DNA from: Rhodococcus sp. OK519
GTDB taxonomy: Bacteria > Actinomycetota > Actinomycetes > Mycobacteriales > Mycobacteriaceae
Assembly (NCBI RefSeq): GCF_003051005.1
Contig: NZ_QAOW01000002.1
Coordinates: 434,001-498,000, forward strand
Direction: 5' to 3'
Length of the DNA stretch: 64,000 nucleotides
The notes under the pieces were generated by a model. The model saw nothing but the letters and a program-made list of their open reading frames with translations, did no database searches and was not told the DNA's origin. This document shows, piece by piece, positions 44,317-51,845 of this stretch (within the stretch, counting starts at the first letter, position 1; every line of letters starts with the position of its first letter). The translations under genes were made by a program, and so were the position numbers.

Positions 44317-44403
44317 TCAGTGGTCGTAGACGCCGCAGAGGGCGCACAGGTAGAACAGGAACACCGCCAACTGCACCTCAGACAAGCCCTCTACCCGCAC
44401 CAT
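44317..44403 (-). CDS. Very small hydrophobic peptide
   Basis: A possible 28-residue peptide, MVRVEGLSEVQLAVFLFYLC then ALCGVYDH, with one short hydrophobic stretch. The ATG overlaps the end of the upstream gene. Translation is uncertain. Confidence 0.4.
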   Translation of the reverse strand: MVRVEGLSEVQLAVFLFYLCALCGVYDH

Positions 44404-44624
44404 GCGTCCTGCCTAGCGAGCAAAGCCTCATCCACCGGAGCCGGTGCACCCTTACGCGCCCCAATCGGCTCCTTGTACACCGTGACCAGTCGGTAGCAGT
44501 CAGGTCGATTCGGCTCGTTCGGATGACATAGCGAGTACGACTTGTCATCCTTGAATACGCCGCTGTATCCGCCCGCGAAGTCCCCCATTGGGCGACCGCA
44601 GTGGTCACATGGTCCGCTTCTCAC
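44391..44624 (-). CDS. Small protein with CxxC pair
   Basis: A 77-residue protein starting MRSGPCDHCGRPMGDFAGGY and later YSLCHPNEPNRPDCYRL. Four cysteines could bind zinc. GTG start with GGGGGAGAC upstream. Function unknown. Confidence 0.7.
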   Translation of the reverse strand: MRSGPCDHCGRPMGDFAGGYSGVFKDDKSYSLCHPNEPNRPDCYRLVTVYKEPIGARKGAPAPVDEALLARQDAWCG

Positions 44625-44632
44625 GTCTCCCC

Positions 44633-44926
44633 CTAGCTCAAATCCCCTGGATGCTTCTCAGGCCTACGCAACCGCGACTGCCCGCCACCACGCCCGCGAG
44701 CCCGGTAGTTTTCCTGCGCGTTACACGCCTTGCATGCCGCCCGCAGATTGGTTGGATCGTCTGTCCCGCCACGCGATACAGGCACAATGTGGTCAACCTC
44801 GGCTGCCCGTCCTGTGCACCTGTCGCCGCGGATCCTGCACATGTAGCCGTCGCGGTGGAGGACGAACCGTCTAACCCTGTCCGACAGTCGTTGTCGGGGT
44901 TTCTTGGTGTGCCACCTGTGAGTCAT
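44633..44926 (-). CDS. HNH endonuclease
   Basis: A 97-residue HNH nuclease. CRIRGDRCTGRAAEVDHIVP has the catalytic DH, then GGTDDPTNLRAACKACN with the second metal region. Phage HNH proteins near terminase genes often stimulate DNA cleavage at packaging; here several genes lie between. The ATG was preferred over TTG six codons upstream. Confidence 0.85.
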   Translation of the reverse strand: MTHRWHTKKPRQRLSDRVRRFVLHRDGYMCRIRGDRCTGRAAEVDHIVPVSRGGTDDPTNLRAACKACNAQENYRARGRGGGQSRLRRPEKHPGDLS

Positions 44927-45116
44927 TGTTGGAGTAGCCCTCAATCACACGAACACCCGCCCCGTGCAGCGCACGAGCTACCCGGTCAGGCATGAACATG
45001 CGAATGTTTTGTGCCGGGAGTTGGCCTTCTGCGGGTAGGCGGATGGTTTCGATCAGTTGCTGTAGTTGCTGGATTTCGTTGAGTGTTTGCGGGTCTGGTG
45101 CCGCCGGCGCAGTCAC
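44871..45116 (-). CDS. Hypothetical phage protein
   Basis: An 81-residue protein from a GTG that overlaps the previous stop (GTGA): TAPAAPDPQTLNEIQQLQQL, then RMFMPDRVARALHGAGVRVI. Its end overlaps the HNH start by 56 bases. Function unknown. Confidence 0.65.
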   Translation of the reverse strand: MTAPAAPDPQTLNEIQQLQQLIETIRLPAEGQLPAQNIRMFMPDRVARALHGAGVRVIEGYSNNDSQVAHQETPTTTVGQG

Positions 45117-45292
45117 TTGGCCGCCTCCACTGGTCGCGGGGTGCCGTGCTTGATGAACGAGAGCGACCACGTCTTCCCGCCCACCAACTGAGTGATCCGC
45201 ATAGGCCAGTAGGCACGGAACGGTCGCTGATCATTGAGGCTGACCATCGCGAGCTTCGTTGTCGTGTTCGGCAGATACTCGCGAAGGCTCAT
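45113..45292 (-). CDS. Hypothetical small protein
   Basis: A 59-residue basic protein, MSLREYLPNTTTKLAMVSLN. The ATG overlaps the upstream stop (ATGA), which decides the start. No family recognised. Confidence 0.65.
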   Translation of the reverse strand: MSLREYLPNTTTKLAMVSLNDQRPFRAYWPMRITQLVGGKTWSLSFIKHGTPRPVEAAK

Positions 45293-45525
45293 TCTGCGAT
45301 CTCCCATCCCAAACCATTCACCAACCGCCGAAACACCCGACCACCATGCGACTCCGCAAACGCCTGCGCCTCATGCCCGCTCATACACTCCACAACCACC
45401 TCACCGTTGATCACCGCCCACTGCGGGACACTCCTGTCCGGTTGCGTGAAGCTGTCGATCATGCCGTCTGCGAGTGCAATGTAGCGGTCTTGGATGTCGT
45501 TTTCTGTGGGAAGTGGTGGGATCAT
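45289..45525 (-). CDS. Hypothetical small protein
   Basis: A 78-residue protein: MIPPLPTENDIQDRYIALAD, then CMSGHEAQAFAESHGGRVFR. The ATG follows a GTG and overlaps the previous TGA. Small alpha/beta fold likely, role unknown. Confidence 0.7.
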   Translation of the reverse strand: MIPPLPTENDIQDRYIALADGMIDSFTQPDRSVPQWAVINGEVVVECMSGHEAQAFAESHGGRVFRRLVNGLGWEIAE

Positions 45526-45731
45526 CACGCCTTCTCTAGTTCAGCTTCGAACACGCCACCGATGAGTCCGCGCTCGTTCCAGCGGGTTTCGACGCATCGC
45601 ACGTACCGCACCGCCATGCCATCCACCCGCGCGCGCTTGGTCCAAGCGTCGTAGGCTGCCTTCGCCAGTTCGTCCATGGTTGCTCCAGCCCGGCTACTGG
45701 CTGTGAGTCGTCGTGTGCCGTCAGGCAGCAT
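45525..45731 (-). CDS. Hypothetical small protein
   Basis: A 68-residue protein beginning MLPDGTRRLTASSRAGATMD and ending RGLIGGVFEAELEKA. GAGGGGGA lies about 12 bases upstream. The frame extends to 45815, so a GTG at 45758 is an alternative start. Confidence 0.6.
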   Translation of the reverse strand: MLPDGTRRLTASSRAGATMDELAKAAYDAWTKRARVDGMAVRYVRCVETRWNERGLIGGVFEAELEKA

Positions 45732-45748
45732 GGTTTCCGCAATCCCCC

Positions 45749-46003
45749 TCAACACGCCCTCCGCGAACGAGCCATACCCAAGAGCAGCGACCGATTCAGG
45801 TTCGCAACCGCCCACCGCAGATGCGGAGATTCAGCAGCCGACTCAGTGATCACATACTGTGCGACACGTCTGCCAACGACAGTCGCCGCGTTCTCCAGAT
45901 CGACCATCGTCCACCCCTCGAACAAGCTGCCCTTGACTTGTCGTCGCGCGATGACTTCTTCCTTGTTCGCGCACACCAGGATGTGGTCGCCTTTGGTCTC
46001 CAC
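45749..46003 (-). CDS. Hypothetical phage protein
   Basis: An 84-residue protein from a GTG with TGGAGGAACT upstream: ETKGDHILVCANKEEVIARR then GSLFEGWTMVDLENAATVVG. The longer frame to 46066 lacks a binding site. Unknown function. Confidence 0.65.
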   Translation of the reverse strand: METKGDHILVCANKEEVIARRQVKGSLFEGWTMVDLENAATVVGRRVAQYVITESAAESPHLRWAVANLNRSLLLGMARSRRAC

Positions 46004-46106
46004 CCAGTTCCTCCAAATGTTGGTGTGTGGGCCGCCGCTCAACGTCCTAGGACGGAACGCGCCCACTCTCGGGGAGCCACCCCTCTACCCGAGCAGCCAA
46101 AATCAG

Positions 46107-46364
46107 TCAGACACGCACGAATCGCTCGCCGCGGCCATTGCACCAGCGCCCGTTGCGTCTTCGGTCGGTATAGAGCACGCCTTCGGGTACGTCCTGCCAG
46201 CGTAACCAGGGCCCCTCATCCGAGAGCGCTTCGCCCGAACCGGTGATCTCAACCTTGATCGGCACAGTCAGCGAGTACGTGCCCAACTCAATCTCTTGGC
46301 CGTTCACCCGCGTGTACACAGGTAACGTCACCGGAACCTTGATCTCGGTGGGTGTTTCAGCCAC
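46107..46364 (-). CDS. Hypothetical protein with WQDVP motif
   Basis: An 85-residue protein from a GTG overlapping the glutaredoxin-like gene. The N-terminal half is beta-rich (VPVTLPVYTRVNGQEIELGT). The C-terminal RWQDVPEGVLYTD ... NGRGERFVRV resembles the end of the protein at 51846, so the two share a domain of unknown role. Confidence 0.65.
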   Translation of the reverse strand: MAETPTEIKVPVTLPVYTRVNGQEIELGTYSLTVPIKVEITGSGEALSDEGPWLRWQDVPEGVLYTDRRRNGRWCNGRGERFVRV

Positions 46365-46647
46365 GGTCGTCCAACCCCTCACGCTCCACCAAATCAGTAG
46401 CCCGCACACGAACATCCCGCACCACCGGCACATCCATCAACGCATCAATCCGGTCCGGCGAGTACCCCGACCACACCCGATCACCAGCAACCACCACCGG
46501 AGCCTGCATGTGGCCTTCAGCCTTGAACCAGGCGATCGCAGCCTCATCAAACTCAGCCAACCGGTACTCGATACCGTTCTTGTCGAGTCGGCGGATCGTG
46601 GCATCGCATTGGACACAAGGCTTTTTGGTGTAGACGGTGACAGTCAC
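46357..46647 (-). CDS. Glutaredoxin-like (NrdH-type) redoxin
   Basis: A 96-residue thioredoxin-fold protein. VTVTVYTKKPCVQCDATIRR has the CVQC redox centre (about residues 11-14), and later MQAPVVVAGDRVWSGYSPDR matches the TxPxV and GYxPxxI regions. It may supply electrons to ribonucleotide reductase or other targets. GTG start with AAGG upstream. Confidence 0.85.
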   Translation of the reverse strand: MTVTVYTKKPCVQCDATIRRLDKNGIEYRLAEFDEAAIAWFKAEGHMQAPVVVAGDRVWSGYSPDRIDALMDVPVVRDVRVRATDLVEREGLDDRG

Positions 46648-46676
46648 TAACAACCTTTCAACAAGCTGGGGATAAG

Positions 46677-46904
46677 TCAGGCGCGCGTACTGCACCTGCG
46701 CATCGAGGGAAACAACAGTTCGAGGAAGATGCCCGTGGCCGACAACAGGAGCACCATGGGATTCATCGCGACCAGGCCGACAACGCCAAATGCTGCATAC
46801 GTCAACAGGAAGAATCTGCCCAAGATGCCCGCGCCACGCCAGACATCGATCACCTTGGAGGCGATCTTCGACACGAAGTTCTTTGCCACTAGTTCCCCAT
46901 CCAT
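46677..46904 (-). CDS. Small membrane protein
   Basis: A 75-residue protein with two hydrophobic helices (about 30-48 and 50-66; GRFFLLTYAAFGVVGLVA, then VLLLSATGIFLELLF) and a basic tail. Could alter the host membrane or exclude other phages; unknown. Confidence 0.65.
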   Translation of the reverse strand: MDGELVAKNFVSKIASKVIDVWRGAGILGRFFLLTYAAFGVVGLVAMNPMVLLLSATGIFLELLFPSMRRCSTRA

Positions 46905-46958
46905 TCGTGCCTAGTCGCGCAACAGGACATGCCCTTGTACCGGCTCGGAACCTCCACC

Positions 46959-47035
46959 TGGTGCCTCTCCCCGGATTCGAACCGGGAACTACCGCCCTTT
47001 GATGGCGGCTCCTCTGCCAGTTGGGACAGAGAGGC
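46959..47035 (-). tRNA. Prophage tRNA with CAA anticodon and short variable loop
   Basis: The acceptor GCCTCTC/GAGAGGC is perfect, the anticodon stem is CCGCC/GGCGG and the loop ATCAAAG places CAA at 34-36 (Leu codon UUG). The T arm is CCCGG TTCGAAT CCGGG. The discriminator is A and CCA is encoded (46959-46961). The variable loop is only five bases (TAGTT), whereas bacterial tRNA-Leu has a long variable arm, so its charging identity is unclear. Confidence 0.85.
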
Positions 47036-47188
47036 AGACGCTCCCCCACCCGAAGACAGGGGACGCTATTCAATTGTCAGACTGTGAGTTTGCCGCTACG
47101 ACGCAGCTCCTAACCAGCCCGTGACTGTGAGTGATTCAGAACTAGGACACGATCACATTCTAGGTGCCCCACCAACCCCCGCAACCAC
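47036..47188. other. Short spacer upstream of the tRNA
   Basis: No gene. TGACAATTGAATA on the minus strand may be part of a promoter for the tRNA, but no good pair of elements is visible. Confidence 0.3.
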
Positions 47189-47440
47189 TCACACAAACAA
47201 CACTAAACACTCACCCGGCAACGACCTTTTATGCCCACGCCCCCACCCCGCACGACACCGCCGAGACACATACCTACGCCGTGACTCATCCCGCGCCCAC
47301 ACCAAAGACCGCGTCTCATACCACCAACCATCCGCCCGCCGAACAGCCCGAACCAACCCCTGCGCCCGCCACAAACGCAGAGTCCGCTCCGACCTGTCCA
47401 CCAACCGCCGCGCATCCCACTCATCCACCCACACACTCAC
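47189..47440 (-). CDS. Helix-turn-helix DNA-binding protein
   Basis: An 83-residue basic protein. MSVWVDEWDARRLVDRSERT, then LRLWRAQGLVRAVRRADGWW and YETRSLVWARDESRRR, resembles the winged HTH of MerR/excisionase-like proteins that choose a DNA half-site. The ATG overlaps the previous stop. It may control middle or late genes. Confidence 0.75.
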   Translation of the reverse strand: MSVWVDEWDARRLVDRSERTLRLWRAQGLVRAVRRADGWWYETRSLVWARDESRRRYVSRRCRAGWGRGHKRSLPGECLVLFV

Positions 47441-47901
47441 ACCTCAAACAGGACAGGCTCAACGGACGCCTCCACCGCCGGCACCCCCACCACAGACACC
47501 AACCCCGGAAACAACGCCAAATGCCTGCCACGAACCCCACGCACATCCTCAACCATCTCCACAGGCGGCTGCCACCCCGACACCAACAGCCGCCGAAACC
47601 CGCGCGACAGTGAGACAGCAGGCCGCGCATCGTCATACAAAATCCCCCGCACACGCCCACCCCGATCCCGCCACACAAAGCCTTCATGCTGGACGCCACA
47701 CACGCCACCCCAAAACGCCAACGTGGCAAGCTCCAAATCGGCAGCATCCAGGGCGTCAACATTCAGGGGCGGCTTCGACTTCGGCTTGTCGACACTTGTC
47801 CGTGGATCATCCGACTCCACTACCCGCTTCGCCCCGATCTGCGACCGCAGAAACCCGATCACGTCCGGGGCAGTCGTCACAAGATGCAGCAGTTCGCCCA
47901 C
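47437..47901 (-). CDS. Hypothetical phage protein
   Basis: A 154-residue protein from a GTG with GGAGGGGAAT upstream: GELLHLVTTAPDVIGFLRSQ, an acidic linker, then VDALDAADLELATLAFWGGV. The C-terminal half has WLVS-type beta segments (SGWQPPVEMVEDVRGVRGRH). Unknown. Confidence 0.65.
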   Translation of the reverse strand: MGELLHLVTTAPDVIGFLRSQIGAKRVVESDDPRTSVDKPKSKPPLNVDALDAADLELATLAFWGGVCGVQHEGFVWRDRGGRVRGILYDDARPAVSLSRGFRRLLVSGWQPPVEMVEDVRGVRGRHLALFPGLVSVVGVPAVEASVEPVLFEV

Positions 47902-47995
47902 GATTCCCCTCCGATAGTGCTCGATGCAGATTCGCCAGATAGGTGGCACGCCTGTCCGCTTGGTAGGTGTGCCACCACTCCCGGATGTCAGTCAT
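47807..47995 (-). CDS. Small hypothetical protein, overlapping
   Basis: A 62-residue frame starting MTDIREWWHTYQADRRATYL. The first half looks like an actinophage protein, but the last 95 bases overlap the next gene in another frame. A real frame may end differently. Confidence 0.4.
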   Translation of the reverse strand: MTDIREWWHTYQADRRATYLANLHRALSEGNRGRTAASCDDCPGRDRVSAVADRGEAGSGVG

Positions 47996-48377
47996 CCATC
48001 ACCTCCCTGCATGCTTGGTGACCCTTGCTGTAGCCCGCCGCCTGCATCTCCCGGGCTAGCCCCGCAATAGCCTCTGGTGTTGCTGCAGCCCTGAAATCCG
48101 CTGTCGTGTTGTCCAGGACCACACCAGCAATCTCAAACGCCGCACGATGCTTCTCACTGGTACTGCCGTAGACGCGCTTCGCTGCGATCACCGCCTCCGC
48201 AAGCCCCACCAACCGCTCCCCCGCCGTCTCCTCACGCGTCGGCCCCCGCATCGACTCCAACTCGCTGAAGGTCAGCCCAGACATGCCGCCATCCCCCTCA
48301 GCCACCCAGAGCGTTGCGCCTTGCTCATCGTGGGCAGTCCAGCGGACGTTCTCGTAGTCCCGGCGGGCGTTGACCAT
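47988..48377 (-). CDS. Hypothetical phage protein
   Basis: A 129-residue protein, MVNARRDYENVRWTAHDEQG, mostly helical after residue 40 (ERLVGLAEAVIAAKRVYGST). AAGGAGG precedes the ATG and decides the start. Function unknown. Confidence 0.72.
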   Translation of the reverse strand: MVNARRDYENVRWTAHDEQGATLWVAEGDGGMSGLTFSELESMRGPTREETAGERLVGLAEAVIAAKRVYGSTSEKHRAAFEIAGVVLDNTTADFRAAATPEAIAGLAREMQAAGYSKGHQACREVMDD

Positions 48378-48508
48378 GCGATTTCCTCCTTGTAGCGGTG
48401 CACACCCTTCACGTGTGGGGTGCGGTCGCATTGGATGATGATGGTTTCTCGGGTGTGGTTGGGGGTGTCGGGTGGCCGGGCTTCTAGGTATTCACGGCAG
48501 CGGCTCAC
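48272..48508 (-). CDS. Small hypothetical protein with Cys/His pattern
   Basis: A 78-residue frame from a GTG overlapping the previous stop: SRCREYLEARPPDTPNHTRE, then IIQCDRTPHVKGVHRYKEEI. The C-x..-H-x3-H pattern recalls small actinophage proteins. Its second half overlaps the next gene by about 100 bases, so it may end elsewhere. Confidence 0.45.
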   Translation of the reverse strand: MSRCREYLEARPPDTPNHTRETIIIQCDRTPHVKGVHRYKEEIAWSTPAGTTRTSAGLPTMSKAQRSGWLRGMAACLG

Positions 48509-48732
48509 GGCTGGTCACCGCCCTCCGCGAGGAGAACCTGCTCGCAGTCGTCGCACAGGTCGCGGTACGTGTACCGCTTGCAGGTCTCGTCGTGCGGCCA
48601 ACGAGTGCCGTCGTCACGCCGATCGGCACAGATCGCGTACCGATGACCTGTTCCCTCGCCAATCCCGCATCGGTGGCAGAGGGCTTCGCCCTGGTAGTGA
48701 TCGGGAGGGAGTCGGTCACTCACCGTGCTCAC
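48505..48732 (-). CDS. Small zinc-ribbon-like protein
   Basis: A 75-residue protein with CHRCGIGEGTGHRYAIC and later CKRYTYRDLCDDC, five or more cysteines suited for metal binding. GTG start. Unknown role. Confidence 0.7.
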   Translation of the reverse strand: MSTVSDRLPPDHYQGEALCHRCGIGEGTGHRYAICADRRDDGTRWPHDETCKRYTYRDLCDDCEQVLLAEGGDQP

Positions 48733-48880
48733 CGCCCTCCGCGGCCATGCGAGCCTCGAGTCGTTGAACAGCGGATCGGAACTCGTCCAACACCGGCTGA
48801 TTACGCCGCAACTCAGCGACGATCTTCTCGGCTCGGCGTGCGAGAAATCGATCTGCGGCGGGGCTACGAAGTCGCTTCAC
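48716..48880 (-). CDS. Small helical protein
   Basis: A 54-residue highly charged helix from GTG: KRLRSPAADRFLARRAEKIV then EFRSAVQRLEARMAAEGG. Overlaps both neighbours by about 17 bases. Unknown. Confidence 0.55.
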   Translation of the reverse strand: MKRLRSPAADRFLARRAEKIVAELRRNQPVLDEFRSAVQRLEARMAAEGGEHGE

Positions 48881-49232
48881 CGCGCTCACCGACCTCCGCC
48901 ACACGAGCAGCAGCCGGGCTCTGCTCGATGATCGAACTCGCGATGATCCAGCGGAGGCGCTCGACGGGCACAGCCCCGAACTTGACCAGTGACGGCTCAT
49001 CCTCGCCCCCGTCACGTTCGGCCTCGACCGGATTGTTCGCCAGCTCGAACAGCCGATCCGCCTCGACAATGAGGTAGCCGGCGTTGGTGAGTGCAGCCAC
49101 CACATGCGCGGCGTGATCCTTCAGTAGTCCACCAACCCAATCGCAGCCAGTGCACTCCGGGTAGCGAGCCGCTTCATTCAGGTGAACCACACGCAACTGG
49201 TGCTCGGCGATGATCTGTTCCGCAGTGCTCAT
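48864..49232 (-). CDS. Hypothetical phage protein
   Basis: A 122-residue protein. MSTAEQIIAEHQLRVVHLNE, then YPECTGCDWVGGLLKDHAAH, a CxxC plus His site of the kind in many small actinophage proteins, then a helical tail. The ATG overlaps the upstream stop. Confidence 0.72.
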   Translation of the reverse strand: MSTAEQIIAEHQLRVVHLNEAARYPECTGCDWVGGLLKDHAAHVVAALTNAGYLIVEADRLFELANNPVEAERDGGEDEPSLVKFGAVPVERLRWIIASSIIEQSPAAARVAEVGERGEATS

Positions 49233-49417
49233 GCCACATCTCCTATCGCTCGAATCGTTGGGCAGGGCCACTGCTGCCAGTTGCCGTCGTCTTGGCCGCA
49301 GCCCATGCACACCTGAACGAGACGCGATGTGCGTGACCCGTAGTGCATGGCGTCGACTGGCTCATGAACGGCCCGCACGCGCTCGATAGCTGCCCGCAAC
49401 TCCTGTTCCGCGCTCAT
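49229..49417 (-). CDS. Small CxxC protein
   Basis: A 62-residue protein: MSAEQELRAAIERVRAVHEP, then VQVCMGCGQDDGNWQQWPCP. One CxxC and a third Cys. ATGA overlap with its neighbours. Function unknown. Confidence 0.7.
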   Translation of the reverse strand: MSAEQELRAAIERVRAVHEPVDAMHYGSRTSRLVQVCMGCGQDDGNWQQWPCPTIRAIGDVA

Positions 49418-50040
49418 GCCTTGTCTCCGTCCACACGCACAAACGGGGCGAGGGCGTCACGCAAGGCGCTATTCGAGCAGCCGCAGCCGTCGCCATCCGT
49501 GAAACACCATCCGCCGCGCTTGCGCCACCACTTGTTTCCTGACCCGTCCTGAACTTGCCCAACATCAGCAGGAATGTCATCAGCTGTCGGCCAGGGCTTC
49601 TCCGGTGTGCCATCCGGCCCGCTGCCCGGGATGCTGGCTGCGATCGCGTTGGCGACGGCGTCCATGGAGTACGCGTAGGGCTCAGTTTCCGAGCCGCTAC
49701 CGTTGCAGTGATTGCATGGCAGAAGGTCCGTCCCGCCTTCGGGGAGTAGACGCCCATCAGCCGCAAGCTGGTCGAGGACAGCGCGGGCAGCCTTCCTGAC
49801 TTGCAACTGACGCCAGCTCACAAGCTCATCCACCGTGGCTCGTTGCTCCGCCTGTGCGATAACTTCCGCCAGCTTCTCCGCTTCCTCGTCGCGGGAAGAC
49901 TCAGCCTCCAAACGGGCAGCCTGCTTGTCGCACCACACAGCCGAGAACGCGGTGTGTGAGCCCAACCAGTCGCGAGCCTCGTCCGTTCGTAGCACCTTCG
50001 CTGCGGTGCGGTACTCGTCCGCCGTGATCGTGTCGGTCAT
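49414..50040 (-). CDS. Hypothetical protein with zinc-finger-like segment
   Basis: A 208-residue protein. The N-terminal 110 residues are helical (MTDTITADEYRTAAKVLRTD). LLPCNHCNGSGSETEP (about 125-140) is like a DnaJ-type CxxCxGxG half-motif. The C-terminal region has WCFTDGDGCGCSNSALRDAL. Role unknown. Confidence 0.7.
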   Translation of the reverse strand: MTDTITADEYRTAAKVLRTDEARDWLGSHTAFSAVWCDKQAARLEAESSRDEEAEKLAEVIAQAEQRATVDELVSWRQLQVRKAARAVLDQLAADGRLLPEGGTDLLPCNHCNGSGSETEPYAYSMDAVANAIAASIPGSGPDGTPEKPWPTADDIPADVGQVQDGSGNKWWRKRGGWCFTDGDGCGCSNSALRDALAPFVRVDGDKA

Positions 50041-50222
50041 CGGGTCTCCTTGTCGGGGTTGGTGATGCCGCGGGCAGGCCAACCCCACGGGTCAGGGTTG
50101 TCGGTGCGGGCTTCGAGCGCCCAGGACGGGAACGTGGCTGCCGGCGTCTCACGTTCACGCCAGCCTTTGCAGCCGTAGTCGTGGCGGTGATCCCAGGTTC
50201 CGCAGTCGCAGGCCGGTCTCAT
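50037..50222 (-). CDS. Small Cys/His/Trp-rich protein
   Basis: A 61-residue protein starting MRPACDCGTWDHRHDYGCKG. The metal-binding pattern CxC...HxH...C suggests zinc. Overlaps both neighbours by four bases. Confidence 0.68.
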   Translation of the reverse strand: MRPACDCGTWDHRHDYGCKGWRERETPAATFPSWALEARTDNPDPWGWPARGITNPDKETR

Positions 50223-50569
50223 GTCTCCTCCAGTGGCTCCCCGAACCCCGCCATCCGCAACAACTCAATCCCCGCCTCCAACGGCATCACAAACAACCGC
50301 AACGGAGGCTTCCCCGGACGTGTTCGCTTCGACGTGATGAACCCAACATCCGCACCCGACAGTCGAATCTGCGACTCGAGCTGCTCCAACCAGCCCGACC
50401 AATCAGGCGTGCGCACATTTTTGACTTGGCAGATTGCGCCAGGAGCGAGCCCTACAGCCACATCCAAGTGAATATCCCCGGTGTCCTCTGCTCGTCCGGC
50501 ACGAGTCCGTTCAGCGTGCGGGAAACCATGGTCTCGTAGTGTTTTGAGGACTTGGCGTTCTTCTTCCAT
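50219..50569 (-). CDS. PD-(D/E)XK-like nuclease, resolvase-like
   Basis: A 116-residue protein. HAERTRAGRAEDTGDIHLDV then GAICQVKNVRTPDWSGWLEQ gives the E...GD...QxK pattern of Holliday-junction resolvases and related nucleases. It could resolve branched DNA before packaging. The ATG is chosen for GGAAAGGC upstream; a TTG nine codons earlier touches the methyltransferase stop. Confidence 0.75.
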   Translation of the reverse strand: MEEERQVLKTLRDHGFPHAERTRAGRAEDTGDIHLDVAVGLAPGAICQVKNVRTPDWSGWLEQLESQIRLSGADVGFITSKRTRPGKPPLRLFVMPLEAGIELLRMAGFGEPLEET

Positions 50570-50588
50570 GCCTTTCCGATGATTCGCG

Positions 50589-51770
50589 TTAGGCAACAGT
50601 GGCCTCCTTCATGGCAAGTAGATGATTGAGCGCAGCGACCGCTTGTTGCGGGCACACGCCGTTACCGATCGCCTTCAACTGGTCTGCGCGGGAGATCCCC
50701 GGCACTGCGGTCACATGACCGGCAGGGAGGCCCATCATCCACTCAGCGAATGCTGCAGAGAGACGCGGTCGGCCGTTCCTGTTCGACTCAGTCGGGGCAG
50801 GCGCAGGCCGAGTCAGACGCTCCCAACGTCGAACAGCGGGAGCGTAGGCGCCCCAGTCAATCCCAGCACTGCATCCACGAGCTGCTGCGTGTGGCCCTTC
50901 CGCTTGTCCGGGTGCTGGCCGCCGCCAGTCGCATCCGACGCCTTCGGGCTCGGTAGCACCTTCCCGCCCGACCCGAGGAGGTCGTTCTCCACGATGATCG
51001 ACAGATCCGTCACTTGCGTCCGCCCCGGCTTCTTCCGTAGATGCGCCTCCGGGCTGTTCCCAGACGGTTGAGCAACCGGTGTCGGAAGCACTGTCACCGC
51101 GTCGGTCAGAGTCGTCCCACCGTGATGCTGCGATCCCGGCTGCCGAGTAGCGGTCGCGTTCCGGGCACCCTTCGCGTCCGTTGTCACCGGGGTAGGCAGG
51201 AAGTCGAGCACCACGCCGGGCAGTAGCTTCTCGTTCGACCTGCTGCCGCCCCGTCTCTCGTTCGTCCCGGTCGCGTTCCCGGTCGTCGGCGTCGGCAGGA
51301 GTGACGAGGATGAAGAGCCGTTCGCGGTGATGGGGTGCGCCGACGCCGGAAGCTCGAAGGCTCGTCCATCGGACATGCATCCCGTCTTCGGCCAGGTCTC
51401 CGAGAACTCGATCGAACCCCAGAGACCGGTGGCCGGCCACATTCTCCAGGACTGTGTATCGGGGTCGTAGGACGCGAATTGCTTCCCGGACGTACGGCCA
51501 GAGGTGTCGTTCATCGTTGGTGCCCTTTCGCTTTCCGGCAGCACTGAATGGCTGGCAGGGGTAGCCGCCGGTGAGGATGTCGACGGGCGGGACGGTGGCC
51601 CAGTCGACTTCGGTGACGTCGTGGAGGTTCGGCACGCCAGGCCAGTGATGCTCGAGGATCGCAGACGGTGCGGCCTCGTACTCGCAGTGCCAGGCGACGA
51701 CACCGTGGAACGCCTCGAGCGCGGCTAGGTCCAGGCCGCCGTATCCGGAGAACAAGGAGCCAACTCGCAT
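50589..51770 (-). CDS. DNA (cytosine-5) methyltransferase
   Basis: A 393-residue m5C methyltransferase. Motif I RVGSLFSGYGGLDLA (2-16), motif IV GGYPCQPFSAAGKR (about 68-81, catalytic Cys), motif VI VLENVAG (about 107-113), motif VIII HHRERLFILV (about 147-156). A variable Arg/Asp/Glu-rich segment (about 157-300) leads to WGAYAPAVRRWERLTRP and motif X QLKAIGNGVCPQQAV. It probably protects phage DNA from host restriction. No partner nuclease is adjacent. A second frame through the variable segment also looks coding (see findings). Confidence 0.92.
   Translation of the reverse strand: MRVGSLFSGYGGLDLAALEAFHGVVAWHCEYEAAPSAILEHHWPGVPNLHDVTEVDWATVPPVDILTGGYPCQPFSAAGKRKGTNDERHLWPYVREAIRVLRPRYTVLENVAGHRSLGFDRVLGDLAEDGMHVRWTSLRASGVGAPHHRERLFILVTPADADDRERDRDERETGRQQVEREATARRGARLPAYPGDNGREGCPERDRYSAAGIAASRWDDSDRRGDSASDTGCSTVWEQPGGASTEEAGADASDGSVDHRGERPPRVGREGATEPEGVGCDWRRPAPGQAEGPHAAARGCSAGIDWGAYAPAVRRWERLTRPAPAPTESNRNGRPRLSAAFAEWMMGLPAGHVTAVPGISRADQLKAIGNGVCPQQAVAALNHLLAMKEATVA
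50813..51703 (-). other. Alternate-frame ORF inside the methyltransferase gene
   Basis: A 296-codon frame shifted against the methyltransferase. It reads like a known protein type: SFETWP-like EFSETWPKTGCMSDGRAFEL followed by repeated LLPTP blocks (SLLPTPTTGNATG, FLPTPVTTDAKG, VLPTPVAQPSG, VLPSPKASDATGGG). This may reflect dual coding, or an old frame swap in the family. It is not a confident gene. Confidence 0.4.
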
Positions 51771-51845
51771 CAAGCCTCCAGTCTTGTTTTCACTCTGTCT
51801 AGTTGTGGGCCTTGTCGGGGGCAGTGGTGTACTGCCCCCTGTCGG

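Noticed and set aside
50589-51770. A restriction-modification system
   Set aside because: Only the methyltransferase is present; the neighbouring PD-(D/E)XK protein looks like a resolvase and similar orphan methylases are common in phages.
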